The notes: generated by a model from the letters alone, not told the origin. DNA of 64,000 nucleotides from Mytilus galloprovincialis (GCF_965363235.1 NC_134845.1:31808524-31872523); one strand, 5' to 3'. Positions 36,901 through 52,100 are shown, numbered from the stretch's first letter. Translations and numbers: made by a program.

Positions 36901-38767
36901 AGCGCTTCAAACACATGAAATTCATAAAATAACCTTTCTTTTTCATTTACTCTTCTGTTTTTACAATTTTTACGGGAACAGTAAAAGATTACAATTGCAT
37001 GAATTGTTACGATTCTCAGAGGAAGGGATCTGAACAGTAAATTTAAGATCATTTTTCTATTTTGAATGAAACTAATTCATTTATTGAATCTGTTTTAGAC
37101 AATTTACTTTAGATTCTATGTTGAATTCATCATACGACCAACGTGTTCCACCAGGAGTTGATTACGGCAGTAAGTTATCAGATATGTATAGAAATACAAA
37201 CAAGGATTACATATATTATGATTAGTTATCAAAGTAACCAGAATAATAATTTAATACGCCAGACGCGCGTTTCGGCTACATAAGACCCATCAGTGACGCT
37301 CAGATCAAAACAGTTAAAAAGCCAAACAAATACAAAGTTGAAGAGCATTGAGGACTCAAAATTCCAAAAAGTTGTGCCAAATACGGCTAAGGTAATCTAT
37401 TCCTGGGTACGAAAACCCTTAGTTTTCGAAAAATTCAAAGTTTTGTAAACAGGAAATTTATAAAATTGACCACATAATATATTTCTCCAGTGGTACATAT
37501 TTAAGTCATAATAAGGACGAGGAACAAACATGAAAATAGATTATTTATACCAGTTCTGCAGAGATAAAAATAGTCAACGAATAATATACACAGACATTAC
37601 TTTGCAGTAGGGCGTCTAAACACCATTCATGAAATCTATGTCTCCAAGGATTAATTTTCTTTTTTGTCCACCGACTTATTAGTTTGAATTACCATCACTA
37701 GTAGCACGATTTCAGTCTGAAACGGTCATTTTGGTCTGATCACATCTTGATTGACTGGATTTACCGCTAGAAAAAATCGTCAAGATATTTCAGATAGTTA
37801 AGTCGCCGTTCAGATCGATAGCCTCATCAGGTAAATCAGTTCGTTAAGGCGTGTCAAGACGGAAAAGACTGAATCGTCTAGCGGGTTGTTTAGACCCGTT
37901 AAGACCGTGTCAGACCAAAACAGACCATGGATACAAAAGAACGTTCAAAATTTTCAGACCCTGTTTTGATCCGTTCAGTATACCGGTTTGATACCACGAG
38001 TTGCGCCCCTTCTACTCGATAATGCATTTTAGATTAATACATGTATATGTATTTTATTATTAGAATTTGAAGTATATTTTGATTAATTAAAAAAAAAAAG
38101 ATTAAATCTTGTGTTAATTCTTTATTTCTTTTCTTGTTTTGTTAAAAACTAATAAATTATTCTTCTATATATATATGTTGTTTATTTTTTAATAAATGTT
38201 AGTTTATATAAATATATATTGATAGTTAAATGCAAGGACGTACGTTAATTGTATACACACCAGAATGTATGCCATAAATTTAACCTTGAAATGTTGTGAA
38301 CACCGGTAAAAATGTTTTTTTGTATTTGAAGATTAGTAACGGAAAATCCTAAACGTAACCTAAAAAAATTAAGGAGATGTGGTATGATTGCCAATGAGAC
38401 AATCCACAGAAATGCAGCGGAGGCAAATTAACACAGTCATGCATATTTTTGTTTTATGCATGACAGTTTCTTTAATTCGTTTTCTGTTGATATATGTCCT
38501 AGTTTACCGTTGAAGCTGTTGCTTTTTTGGTATGTTTATTTTTTTTTCGTGCGAGTTACTCTATTAAAGTTGGAAAAAAATATTCCCGACATTCGGAAAT
38601 TCGAAAAAAGACTTCCCGGATCCCGAAACCTGATCATATACTGCATTCAGTCTCTGTCGGGACGGTGTTAAAATATCACCGTATAAAAATTTTCATTCAA
38701 ACAATATATCCTTATAATATTTATTTTCTTATCCATATAATATGTATATAGTACTTTGTATATACTT

Positions 38768-38803
<36 letters not shown>

Positions 38804-40153
38804 ACTCGTCTATATATATATATATGGCGTTGATTTGAAATAAAATCTGTTTTAGTTAAAACGGTCGAGTTCAATGGCACGTGCTAGTAATCAACCGGGT
38901 CAACAGGTAACAAAATCAATGATCCATAACGTAAGAAACTACATGCCTATTATATTTTACAATTACTCTCATCATCATTCTTGATAAAAAGGTCTAAACT
39001 TTAACAGAGACATATAATACAATTGTATTATATGTCTCTGACTTTAATAAAGAATGAATGAACACGTATTAGTGATGTCTGACCTTCAGTTTTTAATATA
39101 AATTAATGCTTATGTTTTTTTTTATATTGAGCAAAGTAACGAATGTGAATCTATTAAACGTTAAAGGTTCTTACAATATCATATACCAAAAGACCATGCA
39201 AAATATTTGAGCGCCGCATGTAAAACCATTAAAAAAACATGTACTGTTAGGAAGTTTGTTTAGTATTCAAAAGAAACGTTTCGCTTCTCTATATAGTTTA
39301 GAGAGTATTCCTTTAAATTGTGTCAGTTATATAAAGTAGTGTGTATTTGTATTCTATTTATTCATCTAAATGTATCATTATAATATACATTTTGTATTTC
39401 ACAACTATATATACTATAAGTTGTAGTGTGATTGATTGTTGTTTAAAGTCCAGTGGCAAATACTTCATGCATGTTCAGGACCAGCTGTAAGTTTATGACA
39501 TGTATGGAACTCACCAGTGTAGTTTTCACGTGTTATAATAGATAAAAGAATAATTAATTTTTAAGATATCGAAACATGAAGGAGGCAAGGCGCATGGATT
39601 ACCCGCACTTATCAGTTCTTTTCTCTTTTTTGTCTTAAAAAAAAAAAAAAAAACGAATTTTTTTTTTATATGTTTATATAATTTACGATAACTGTGGTGT
39701 ATACGTGCTGTCAGACGAAAGATACATATGTGCCCTCTAAATATCTTTTTTTACTATGGATTGTTTGCTTTCGTATTGACGTTTAACACACAACTTTAAT
39801 TACTGACTGGATGTATGTAGAAATTCAAACGTACTGGAGAATGAAGGATGCAAATCCAAGCTTTGAATTAAAATGGTCATTAAATTTGCCACACAAATAA
39901 AAGAACAAGTGTAAGTGTTGGAATGACATATACAATATATCAACATGTGCATTGTCGGAGAATTTAATTTTGATTTTACTTTGGTAACTAGACAAAATTG
40001 AAGAGAGGCAGCCCAATCTTTTCTCCTTCTTGTTACGAGTACAAATAGATTTTATTTGCTTTATAGACATCGAATAGAATTCAGGGCATAACATTACGGA
40101 ATATGATCTTCAAAATATACTATTTAATACCAATAACATGTAACAAATACATT

Positions 40154-40188
<35 letters not shown>

Positions 40189-43100
40189 TAATTTTTGATC
40201 ATCAGTGCAAGCAGTAGCGTTTGTTTGATTTTAAAACACGAATCGATCTATACTATTTAAAATTACAATACGCAAGCTGAAACCGTACCAAGTGATTATT
40301 ATTTTTGCACACGACATCTAGGCTGTCGTCCCACCTCTAACCGTAGACGGTTCTCTTGGTGGGGATATTGTGCATTCAACCGTGGATATGATAAAATATA
40401 TCTGTAATAAACAAAATTGTAATGTTTTGATTGTGTAATGTCTTAATTTTTAAGGTTACGCGGGTTCGGTATTAAGCGGGACAATTGGTATGAACACATT
40501 TCGATATACGTGTAAATTATATTAAAAGAAGCTTTCAAACGCAGTTATTTTCGAGGATATTTAAAGATACAAATAAAAAAATCCTTTTTATGTTTTTGAA
40601 TTAGGCTTTTAATTTCCATTCCTAATTATATATCATTGTAGAAAAAATTTATTTTATACATTTAAAGTACATGTAATTCTTTATGCTAGCTAGTCCATGA
40701 ATAAAATTGCATAAATCACAAAAACACATTCGGGAATAGCAAGAAAGTTTACCAAAAAAGTAGTGGGAACTTTACTGTTTTTTTTATCATATATATTTCT
40801 GATAGTTTTCCCGACCTATTCACCTATTTTCAAACTTGAAAAGGGACCTCTTTCAGCGGCACGAGCCTGGAACATGTACACATGACAGTTGTAAGTAACA
40901 GCTATATAAATATACAAGAGAAGATGTGGTATGATTGCGAATGAGACAACTGTCCACAAGAGACCAAAATTACACAGACATTAACAACTATATGTCACCG
41001 TACGGCCGTCAACAATGAGCAAAGCACATACCGCATAGTCAGCTATAAAATGCATTTCAAAGATACTATAATTAGAATAAAAGGTTAACGTACTTACAAA
41101 ATATGTCATCTTAAAGAATGTGATTTCACAAATAAATTATTTTCAAATTCGCAGTCCAAGTCAACCTAAAATCGGTTACACACATTTTTAATGTTATAAA
41201 TCCATTCCAACAATATCATTTTAAACACACACTAGCTTGCCTTTTCATTAATTTGAATAATACAAATTCAGCTAAATTTTGTTTATTCCCATCAACAGAG
41301 AAATCTCACACTCATCCCAGACGTTAATAATACTCATGCACTTCAATTTTGATAAACAATTTATTGATACGGATGACAACGCTTTAACATACGGTTACAT
41401 TAAGGTTAAAAAAAAATGTGAACTTGTTTTTAATTGAATTCAAAGATAGATTAAACGGTAGCTTTAGGAAGCAACCATTTGATTTTCTGGGGGTGGAAAG
41501 GGGGGGGGGGTATGTTTTTTTTGGAAAAAAAAGTTTGTTTCGAGTTTTGGAAAAAAAATAATTTGTTTTTGACTCTGAGAAAAAAAAATGTTTGTTTTAC
41601 CCTCAGCTGACACTATATGTAATGCTAATATTGAAAGAAAAAAAATTTGTCGCCAAAAAAATGTTTGGAAAAAAAATCCCCCCCCCCTCCCCCCCAAGAA
41701 AATCAAATGGTTGCTGCCTTAATAGTGAAATGAACTATTTTTTTGAAGACTCGCCTAAATGTATGTTGCATAGATGTATTAGATCATGCTGTAAATTATA
41801 TTTATAAAACCATTTATTTGTAAATACCGCATAAATCAGTCTGTTCACTGTTTGAATATAGAAACTTGTCGATTTTATAATATTGAGAGATATCCGAGAT
41901 TTTGTAATATGGTGTGATAAACAAGTAATTGAAGATGAATATCATTTTATTTTAGTATGTGAAAAGTATAATGAACTTCGAAAGAAATTTATCAAACCAT
42001 ATTGTTGGAGAAAACCGTCGAATCTTAAACTTTTTAGACGATCAATGCATTTGAAAGGGGGCATATATATACAGTTGGAACTCGCCCCTTTTTTATGCTC
42101 GGTTGGGACCCCCTTTTAAAGTGGTTGGGTTCTCACCAGTATCTGTTCAATCCGATTTCAATTATTTCGTAAAATACGTTTTTTGACAGACATTACCTTT
42201 ATCTGATTATCATAATATTCCCAGTTTAAGGAAAAGAAAAGACATTTTTTCTATATATTTTTTTACAAAGTTGCTAATGGTTTAATTATGTCGTAATTTA
42301 CTAGGTCAGTGTCGGATTCCGGGCGACATAGCGTACACTTTCCTTTTAATTTTTAGCGTTATTAATATCGTAATTTTTGTATCCTTGCTATCCTTGCTAA
42401 ATCTTCTACTGTATATCACAGCTAGTGAATAAGTCTAAATGTCCGTACAGTGTATAGTAAGATCTTTTTTCCACACATGGACATTTCATTAGTATAGAAA
42501 GTTCGCTATAGTGTTCCATCATGGTCTTAGTGCAGTTTCGAGAGCTTATAGTGCACCGAGGCGGCCTAGGTTATTTTTAGACGCACCGTAAAGTCCTAGT
42601 CACACCATTGCAACAACGTCCTGTTTTGATAAATTTGTTAAAATGCTGGGACCATGATACTAATAGTATAATATTTCCCTTTTAAATAGTAATTGTTATG
42701 AATGATAATATTTTACATGTATGCTGTCTAATTTTTTAAATAGTTATTTGGTTAATATGGTGTCTCGTAAGTCATTTTTGGACAGGATATTTTTGTTTTA
42801 TAGTGTATGTATATTCTGCACGAATAATTTTTATCGCTATCATTATAAAAAACTAGACCATGTGAACCGTATGAGATCGACAAGACAGCTGATTGGATAA
42901 ATGGGATGAATTGTTACGCCTACATAAAACTGATATCCAATCGAATGCCAGCAGACACCTGTCAGTAAAAACAAATTGTAAGCGTGGATGGTTAGAGATT
43001 TATTTGTGTATTCGATATTTGAAAAATAAGTTAGATAGTCACTATTCGTTTTCCCTTTTTTCAGCCGGATTTCAATAACTGTTTTTACACTTTCTTAATT

Positions 43101-46100
43101 AACAGAAAGGTATTTAAATAGAAGCGCACCACATGTAACAGAGATTTACAAGCATTTAATATAGCGACTTGTGTTTTCCGGAACGTCCTATTTTCAATTA
43201 TTCACAGACTTTTGCAATAATATTAAACATTTATTTTTTACCTTCAAAAACTGCTCAAACTTTTATTCTCAGACTAGACAGCATGAAAGACATAAACACT
43301 TTTATAAGTCAGTGTACACACGGTGTTTTCCAAACTTGGTAATTTCTTCGCCCAGGGATATGAATTTGACATTAAAAGTCCCTCAAATCTTTACAATACC
43401 CGGTCGTGTCATTTCCGTATATTGTAGATGGAACGAGTGATATACATACACCAGACATGCATGTTCCCTTACAGGTAAATTTTACCTTTTTGGAGGAATC
43501 CTAAGTGGGGATGCGTTGCATGTGTGCTAATCTAAAAAAAATCCAATCTTTTATTTTTCTAAACTGCGTTACATGCAAATGCGAAATAATTAGTGTTGTT
43601 TGTTCAGTCCAATTTATTTATAAATATTAATTTATTCTTTTGAATACAAAAAACTACGCATGTAAACTTCAATGAATACAATAGTATTTAATACTAGTAG
43701 CCTAAATGTAAAACAATGCAGCAAGATTTGAGGTTGAAGCGGCTCGATCAAAACGTGAATAGATGAGAAATTGTCATCATTCTTCTAATTAATTACAAAG
43801 TATTTTGTGAGAACAAATACTTATATTTTAGTGATGGTGATTCATTGTTGTTTGCCTCAGTCACCTCCAGTGGCAAATATTTCATTCGTGTTCATAACGA
43901 GAACACAAGTTTTAAATATAATAGGAAGCACTTCAAATAGTCGTTCGACAATAAGATTAAAAGTAAACTTGAAATACGGTAACCACTGAATAATGAGAGA
44001 AGATTTAATAAGGATAGAAATTTAGCCTTGCAACAGCTCGCTACAGTGGGACCACTAACATCATTGAGGAAGAGTTTTCAATTTGCAGAGAGCGATGGTC
44101 CTCTCAATCTACTCTGATGTCGGCCATCTCTATTCATACGTGTAGATACCAACATCACATAACGGTATCTAATTTAGATAAGATCATGACTTTAAAATCG
44201 CATTAGTAACGGTGATAATTCTGTTAAACTGTATTGTTTATTATGCTCGAGTTTTTGGTATGACCATGGAAGTATTATATTGACGTCAATATAATACTTC
44301 CATGGTATGACTATGCGACCTCTCTACTGGTTGGTCTCGTGAGAATAAGTTCACCTCAACAGCGAGAGGACTTTAGTCCGAATCCCAAACGGGTCTAACA
44401 AAGAGTTTTTTTCTTTCTTTCGAACTGTTAGCTTGTGAACTTACACGTTAAAAATCCATCTCAGTGTGTCGGTCTAGTACAAAGCAGGCTTAATTTTCAT
44501 ATTATATTTCCATATTATAGTTTTGGCCTGAATCTACTGATTTATATCACACCTGCTATAATTTTCAACGATCGAAAAAAAAAAAATGGTACGTGAAATA
44601 TTTCTACGGAACACTTGCATTTTTGTCTAAAAAAAATCACTGCTCCCGTATTATTTAGTCTTGTTGCGGTTTAGGCTTTTTATTCTGTATAGGTTTCTTT
44701 CTATAACAAAAATCTGTGTGTTGACTCTTAATGTTTTGATTGATATGTGTCGTTGGGTTGATGTCGTATTAATGTATACCTTTAAAATTGTTTTCAAAAC
44801 CAAATGATTGATTGGGTATAGAAATATTCACATCTCCCGTTCGACAGTATATCTTTGCTAAAATTGGGTGCGGACGTTTGGTTGTTCGGTTGTATAAATA
44901 AGCAGCCGCATTTGGTCGAAAAAAAATAGTCTATGCATGGTGTAGTGAGAGTTTCGCGCTATCTATACGTTAAAAAAAAAGTGAATAAATCGTTGAAGGG
45001 ATATACGAACTTTGATTGAAATTTCTAAAAAACGAAAAAGGTCACCTGAATCTCCAAGTAAGCCAGTCGCATGGTTGTCAACTTGAATTTAACACTTTAG
45101 AAGAAACGAAACGGCCAAAATAAGTTTAGTCTTATTATAAATTGTTGCCAACTTTTTCGTCCGTTTTTGCTTTTATGACAACTTTACCAGATATATATAT
45201 ATAAAGATTTGACAGTAATTGTTTCACCAAAACGAGCTCAACTACATGTCGTTGTTTTACGCTTCAACATAAATGCATATGTATGTATACAATGGAGACT
45301 GTTTTCTGTTCTACTGCCCTGGTCCTAGATTGGCTGTATACAATCTAACCCCTGACATGGACTACTTTATTAAATGTTTACAAACAAATAAATGCAAAGA
45401 GAAAGATTCGGAAAGAAATTCTAAAATTTACGCTAAAAAATAAAATACACAAAAATGGAAACAGTTTTAGACAATTATCATTTGAGAACTATATATAATT
45501 AGCATGCATCACTAAATGAAACTGATAAATTGATTGCTCCCTTAATGTCCAGTGGCAAATATATCACGCATATTCATGACGAGATGCGAAATGGATCGAC
45601 CTGAAGCAAATGATTGATACATCACCAAGACAGTGAGTTCGCTGAGGTAAAACGTATGCCGTACTAGAATGCTGTATGGATTTTGCTCATTGTTAAAGGC
45701 CGTACAGTGACCTTTGAACGACTTTGACCCCCCCCCCCCCTTGCAGAGCTATAGAAAAACAGTACATTAAGGGGTGTTACACAGACTCTTTTTCGATGAT
45801 ACACAGACTCTTCTTAATTGTTACACGGACACTTTTTATGAATAGAATCACTCGTGCATGATCAGTGAGTTCATGGGCACTTTAATTTTCAATTAGATTT
45901 GAACTTTTTGGTTCACCGACTTATTTCCTGTCTTTTTATTGGATAAAATATTTACGTTAGCATCAATATCTATTTTTCCGAAACATTTCCAGTAAAATAC
46001 TATTCATATTAGTACACCAAGGGATTAGACATTTAACTTCAAGGGAGGGGGGGGAGGGTATGGTATAATAAATCAAATTGTCATCACTGTTGGGTTTTTC

Positions 46101-49100
46101 GTCTGAATATTTTACATTAACTGTGTCAGATGCCTCATTACAGGCTGAACCTTTTATAGGGTGCTCATTATAAAGTTTTAGTTTTTGGTCATTGTTGAAG
46201 GGTGTGCAGTGACCTATTATATAGTGACTAACAAGTAAATCACTTGGTCTACATGGTTTAAATGGTTGATAGTCGTCTCACCATATCTCCTTAGGCCAAA
46301 ATAAAAATTGTTTGTTTCCCCTCCCCACACCCAGGTAAAAAATAAGCCCCCTGGGATGGGAAACAGACATTCTTTTAAATGTGGACTTATTCATGATCTT
46401 TTTATTGAAATTCTGAAATAAGAAGATTTTACTAGTCTATAAGTATCACATAAACTTTACATTATCAATAATCCATTAAAATGAAGTCCAGTCAAAATAA
46501 CCATGCCAGACAGATATAGGACAGATAATTTCATGAATTTCATGAATTTTTGAATTTCACAGTTCTTCCATACCCCAAATTTATGGTTAAACGTTTATAG
46601 TAACCATAGAAACAGAGAAAAAGACTAAACATAAAAACCATGAAAATGGTGTCATTGTCAGATGAAATAAGCCATTCAAAAATGTCAAACATGTACAACT
46701 TACATTTATTCCATAATTATGCCAAAAGTAGTGATCCTATACATGTACAATGTAGCTTATAGCTTATGAGAAACATTGATGACCTTCGGCTATTGTCTGC
46801 TCTGAAGTTGGGTTGTTGTCTTTTTTGGCACATTCCCCATTTCCAGTGTCAATTTTATTAGCATGATTAGGAAGTATAAACTGAGAAACAAACCTAACCA
46901 TGTTAACATTGTATCAAACTGAAATAACCTTAATCACTTAAATTATCCATGAAGGTCAAGGTCAGGTCAACCCAACCTGATAGACAAGTAGATCTTTCAA
47001 GATACTCATATACAATAAAATGTATCCAATTACATATATAAAATATACAGTATAAAAGAGCATTTCATTGATTAAGTAACAGTATATTTTACATGCAGTC
47101 ATTGAACCATGAAAATGGGGTCAGGTGCAATGTACATATAATGGCAAACTGAAACATCATAACATATTAATTACCTACTAGCATCTGAATACAAGACAAG
47201 AAACATCCAGCTCTTTTAGCTTTTAAAATGTAAAGCTCTATAAAATAGCTTACATCATCACCCCAAGACTGTAATACAAATTTCTTGTATACAACCAACT
47301 TTCATGACTTTTGTGTAAGGCGAGACAAAATAAAATGATACTTTGAAGTACATATATTGTTTAATATGTTTGACTACTATTATAAAATGCCAGTTTCAGA
47401 ATGAACAGTAATTTAGAAGATTATTAAAATACATGTAGATACATTCAGACTATTATAACTATACAGCAAGCTGTCATTCGACTCTAACCAACAACCATGC
47501 CAGGGCTGTAAACTAAAGCTTGTCTAGGTTGGTAAAAACTTCCATCATCATGCATATATATGACACTAACCAATAGTGATGGACCGTGACAGACCCTCAT
47601 GGAAAGTAAAGGAGGTTTAACACTCCCTGGTGGTACATGTAACCAACAATAGCAATGGCAGCATAGAAACTCTTATTATATCCAAATTCTTATTTCAAAT
47701 GAATAATTATCCAAGGTGAATCAGATGATGTATGATCATGATGCTGCACGTTTAGTATTGACAATGATTGATATTCACTGAAACTAGAAATTTCCATTAT
47801 TCCAATTTTCTATTCTTAATGATATAACTATCCAAGATAATCATGGAATTAAGATATGATGCACTACTAATATTCCTAGAAAACTTTAAATTCTCTTTAT
47901 TTCAAATTGTTAATATTACTTATTTCAAATATATATATATATATATATCAAAAGTATGCTCTGTCACCAAGTAATGTAGTACATTGTATTTCCTACATTT
48001 TTTCTATGAATTGTAAGTTTGCTATTTGTTCAATTCACAATTCTCTTTTTGTCCAATCAGATCATCCCATCAACTATACATCATGACATAATGCTGTTAG
48101 CTCTATCAACGTTATTTCCAAACCAATAAGTAACACAAAATTATGAATGAATCCACCATTTCACAATTTATAGCTACAGGTACAAATGAGGTACCATATG
48201 AGAGTAACTTAGTGACACTATATATTTCCTATATATACATTGATATACATGATATATGCCGCTTCATAATCTGGCTGGGAATCATGCTCAAAGTCTCAAA
48301 CCAATGTGATATCTTATCTACAAAAAAAAACATACATTAAGAATAAAGTATTTATTATATATAAACTTGTATAATTTATCTACAAGAAAAACTAGCAATC
48401 ATAATTTGCTTGACAACAAAGTTTAATGATGTAAAGAAATGAATTTATGACTAATACAATTTAATTGATAAGTCCCTTATGAGAAGAAGAATAAAACCCT
48501 TTTTTGAGGTTCTATTTCTAAAACAAAATGTTCTCTCTTTCTACATCAATGTTTTCTTAGGTGTATACTTCATTGAAGGGTTACTGTTGTCTAATAGAGG
48601 CCATAGCATTGTATAGCACTATACTTGTTGTGATCAATTTATAATACTTTTTTATTTTAAAATAGAATTTGTTGAATATTACTACCAACGTGACATGGTG
48701 ACAAAGCAAATAGATTCTTCTTCTTCTTTATAATCCATCAACATACTGATGATAACGTGTCCGGCACTTATTTACAGTAACTATGCCGCGCATGCGTGGG
48801 ATCTAATTTTTATTTAGTCATGACAGTCATGACAGTGAATAATAATTAATATACAAAAGATAAAAATAAAAATTTCAACATAATTTCTTTTTCTTGTTAT
48901 AACATATATTTAAGTTCTACAAAATTTAGAGCATAACAAATCATTTATAACAAAATAATGAATCATACCCGGTAAAATCTTAAATTTCTTATCACAAAAG
49001 ATGAAAAGTGTTAAAAATTATTGTTAAGGACGCAATGTCGTCTCATCATTTGGAATCAGGCATGTCAGGGCACAATATCAATATACTCTTTTTTTTGCCC

Positions 49101-52100
49101 CGGGCAATTTTGAGGTTATTGCATATATATAAACCCAAGCCTTGAACATGTTGAAGGTATTCATAACACATATGTGACAAATTATAATTATTGTACATCA
49201 CCCACCAGTGGCTATATAAATAGGTATATCATCGTCGTAACTAGTCTGAGATTACTCTGACGTCCAAACGGCTGTTTTGCCAGACAAGCTTGTCTCGGAC
49301 TACATGGTAACATGTGAAGATTGGTTGGTTATTGGTTAATAAAAAAAAGTGACAAATATTTCATGCAAATTTAGGACGTGACAGTTATCAATACATTAAC
49401 CATGTTAACATACAATATATAGGATTACTCGATCAGGGGTTTAGGTCTTGTAACTGTTGTATAGGCCATCCCGCACAACCATACCATTGTGAATACCCCA
49501 CATGTCAATGCATGTTAGGCAATAAACAGGGGTGGATCCCGCCATTTTTAAAAGGAGGTTTAAACCATACTAGTTTATATGTAACTTTTTAAATCATGCA
49601 TTGATCTTCCAAAAAACATGAAAAAGGGGGGGGGGGGTCCAATCACAGGAACAATTTTTTAACAAGCCCACATTCTTACTTTGCCTTTGAACAGGCTACT
49701 ATCCAAGAGTGTGGAGTATTGGAACGTCGATTCATACCTGTATGCACAAATTTAACAAATGTGAACATTTTTCCTTCAAATTCTTGGGTGATGATCCATA
49801 ATCAATGATTATTCTGATAGACATGTATTAAAATATTCATTTCTACTCACCAATTGCAATTTCCAGCTCAGCTTATATTGTACTATAGTTTCCTTCTACC
49901 ATGTCAACGATTTTATGTAAAATAAGTTAGCTATTAGAAGCGCTGACACTGCCGACACACATGCGACATGAATGCAACAAAAATAAAGAGGGTACGGTAA
50001 CGTTAAATCGTTTACGGGCGAAGAATTATTTTCCGTTTTTAATTAAACTTGTCAGATTTGATTAATTATCGTCGAAAAATGTCCCTAATGGATAGTCATT
50101 CAAATTAAACCAGCTTTATTATGCTGTATGCATTTAATATATATGTAACCTGGTCTTTAAATGTACTTTAAGTACAGTGTCTGACGTATTTATAAACATT
50201 TTCTTGATTATTTATCCTATTTCAAATATAAATTTGAATGAATTTATAAGCCTTTTTCTGCTATAATATTCAAACTTTATTTTTTAACGAAGGCTTCTGG
50301 TATGTAGTTTTTTTTACAAAAGGCTCTCGAATTATAGACACATTAAAAAATAAAGATGGAAAGTCAAACGCATGAGTCTGGCAAAAATAAAGTTTTCAAG
50401 TGTTCACGGCCGACATCCGTTATTATTAAATAAGGGTGTAAAAATGAATGACAAATTCTTCACCACGTACGGCAGTCTGTAATTGCATATAAAACGTATT
50501 GCAATCACTTGTAAACCATTAAATACAAAGGTTCAGGTGCTTATATTCAATAATCAAATATTATTTCGGCAATCTGTTGATTTTTTTTAGTCAATTCGCG
50601 GCGATTTGTGCAGCAGTATGACTTTGAGCTACTTTTTTTATTTATATAATTATAAAACAGTGTTAAATAATTAAATAGGAAGAAGTTAGAATTAAAATTG
50701 AATATTTGTTTTATTTAAATAACATGATTAAGGGGACGTGGTAGACTTTCAGTTAAAAAAATCGTCTTCTTTCACAGTTTTATTTTATTCTTGAAAGGGG
50801 AGCAACCCCTGATAAATAATGGGAAAGTTTCACTCGTTTTGTGTCCAAATTATTAAAATCTGAACACGACTGGACACGGTCTGACAACATCTTGACGTCA
50901 GTTTGTATCCATGGTCTGTTTTGGTCTGACACGGTCTTAACGGATCTAAACAGCTCGCTAGAAGATACAGTCTTAAATATCTTGACATGCCTTAACGGGA
51001 CTAATTTACCTAATGAGACTATCGATCCGAATGGAGACTGAACGATCTGACAAATCTTGACGTTTTCCTCTAGCGGTAAATCCAGTCAATTAAGATACGA
51101 TCAGACCGAAATGACCGTTTCAGACTGAAATCGTGCTACTAGTGCATTTGGTGTTTTCGCCTCTCTAATAAACATGTGCAATAACAGATGTGGGTGAATA
51201 TTTAGAAATCCCACACAGTCAAACAGATGCGCCTATTAATGCTGACTAACAAAAAAAGTCTATGCATATTTAAATGTGTTATATAGTTACCTATATTAAG
51301 CAAACAATTGTCTTTTCACGAACTATAAAATAAATTATGCAGAATTGATTACTTTCTACACTCATCAAAAATTAAAAACCTATAAAAATAAATCTAGCAG
51401 TTTCAATCATATTTCAACTCCATTGATAACTGTATTAGTACATGTAATATGCAATGAAATTATTGGCTTTATTTGTAACACATGAGTATCTTTCTATGTG
51501 TTAAGAGAGTAGTGGGAATGATACAATAACTTTATTACAACTATCTTTGCTATTTCAATGCATGGCTGTAAAACATATATTTATTTATATAACCCAATAG
51601 TTTTGCAATTTTTGATAAATACATGTTCGATATTATCAACAAAGATTATATTTGTTTTAAAGGATTGTCTGTGTCCAATATATAACGGTGGATTGATCAA
51701 GTGTGATAGTTAGTTGCTGATTGAATTGTTGAATGAATGATAGCATCGATTCAACTACTTCCTTATGTGTTGTTCAAATCACAAAATTATTTTTCTTTTT
51801 CCAGAACTTGAAGAATCACAAGCAACTATCGTCACAGTATTCTTAGATTTTTCACAAATATTTGATATAAATGAAGGTGAAATGGTAATTACAATTATTT
51901 CCGTTTTTATGATCTATCCCATATTAACTCTTTCGTTTTATAGACATAGTTTCCTGCATCATAGCTATTTTCTTTAATATACTCACTTTTGACCAATTCA
52001 AACCAAACTTGACTAGTTCATACCACAAATTACAAAAAAAATATATGAAACGTGTAACATAGTGATGGTGATACTTTCATTTACACGAACATAACGCCTA

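Noticed and set aside
38668..38880. Minus frame rich in IYIYIYIY.
   Set aside because: Translation of a (TA)n microsatellite.
43171..43472. 89-codon plus frame ending ...VISVYCRWNE with a nearby CTTACAG|GTAAAT donor-like site.
   Set aside because: The frame closes at 43438, before the donor, and the other two frames also contain stops, so it does not make an exon.
43807..43989. Plus frame with PPVANISFVFITRTQ considered as a receptor N-terminal exon.
   Set aside because: The sequence is repeat G, also found at 39430-39480 and 45550-45590; no splice phase fits exon b or c.
44320..44410. Possible tRNA-like fold (GGTTGGTCTCGTGAGAATAA ... GTCCGAATCCC).
   Set aside because: I could not fit a proper acceptor stem, anticodon loop and T-loop (GTTCRANNC) together.
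49205..49310. TATA-like CTATATAAATAG followed by a GC-richer stretch, considered as a promoter.
   Set aside because: No transcript unit or start codon with supported coding sequence follows on the + strand, and AT-rich DNA yields such boxes often.
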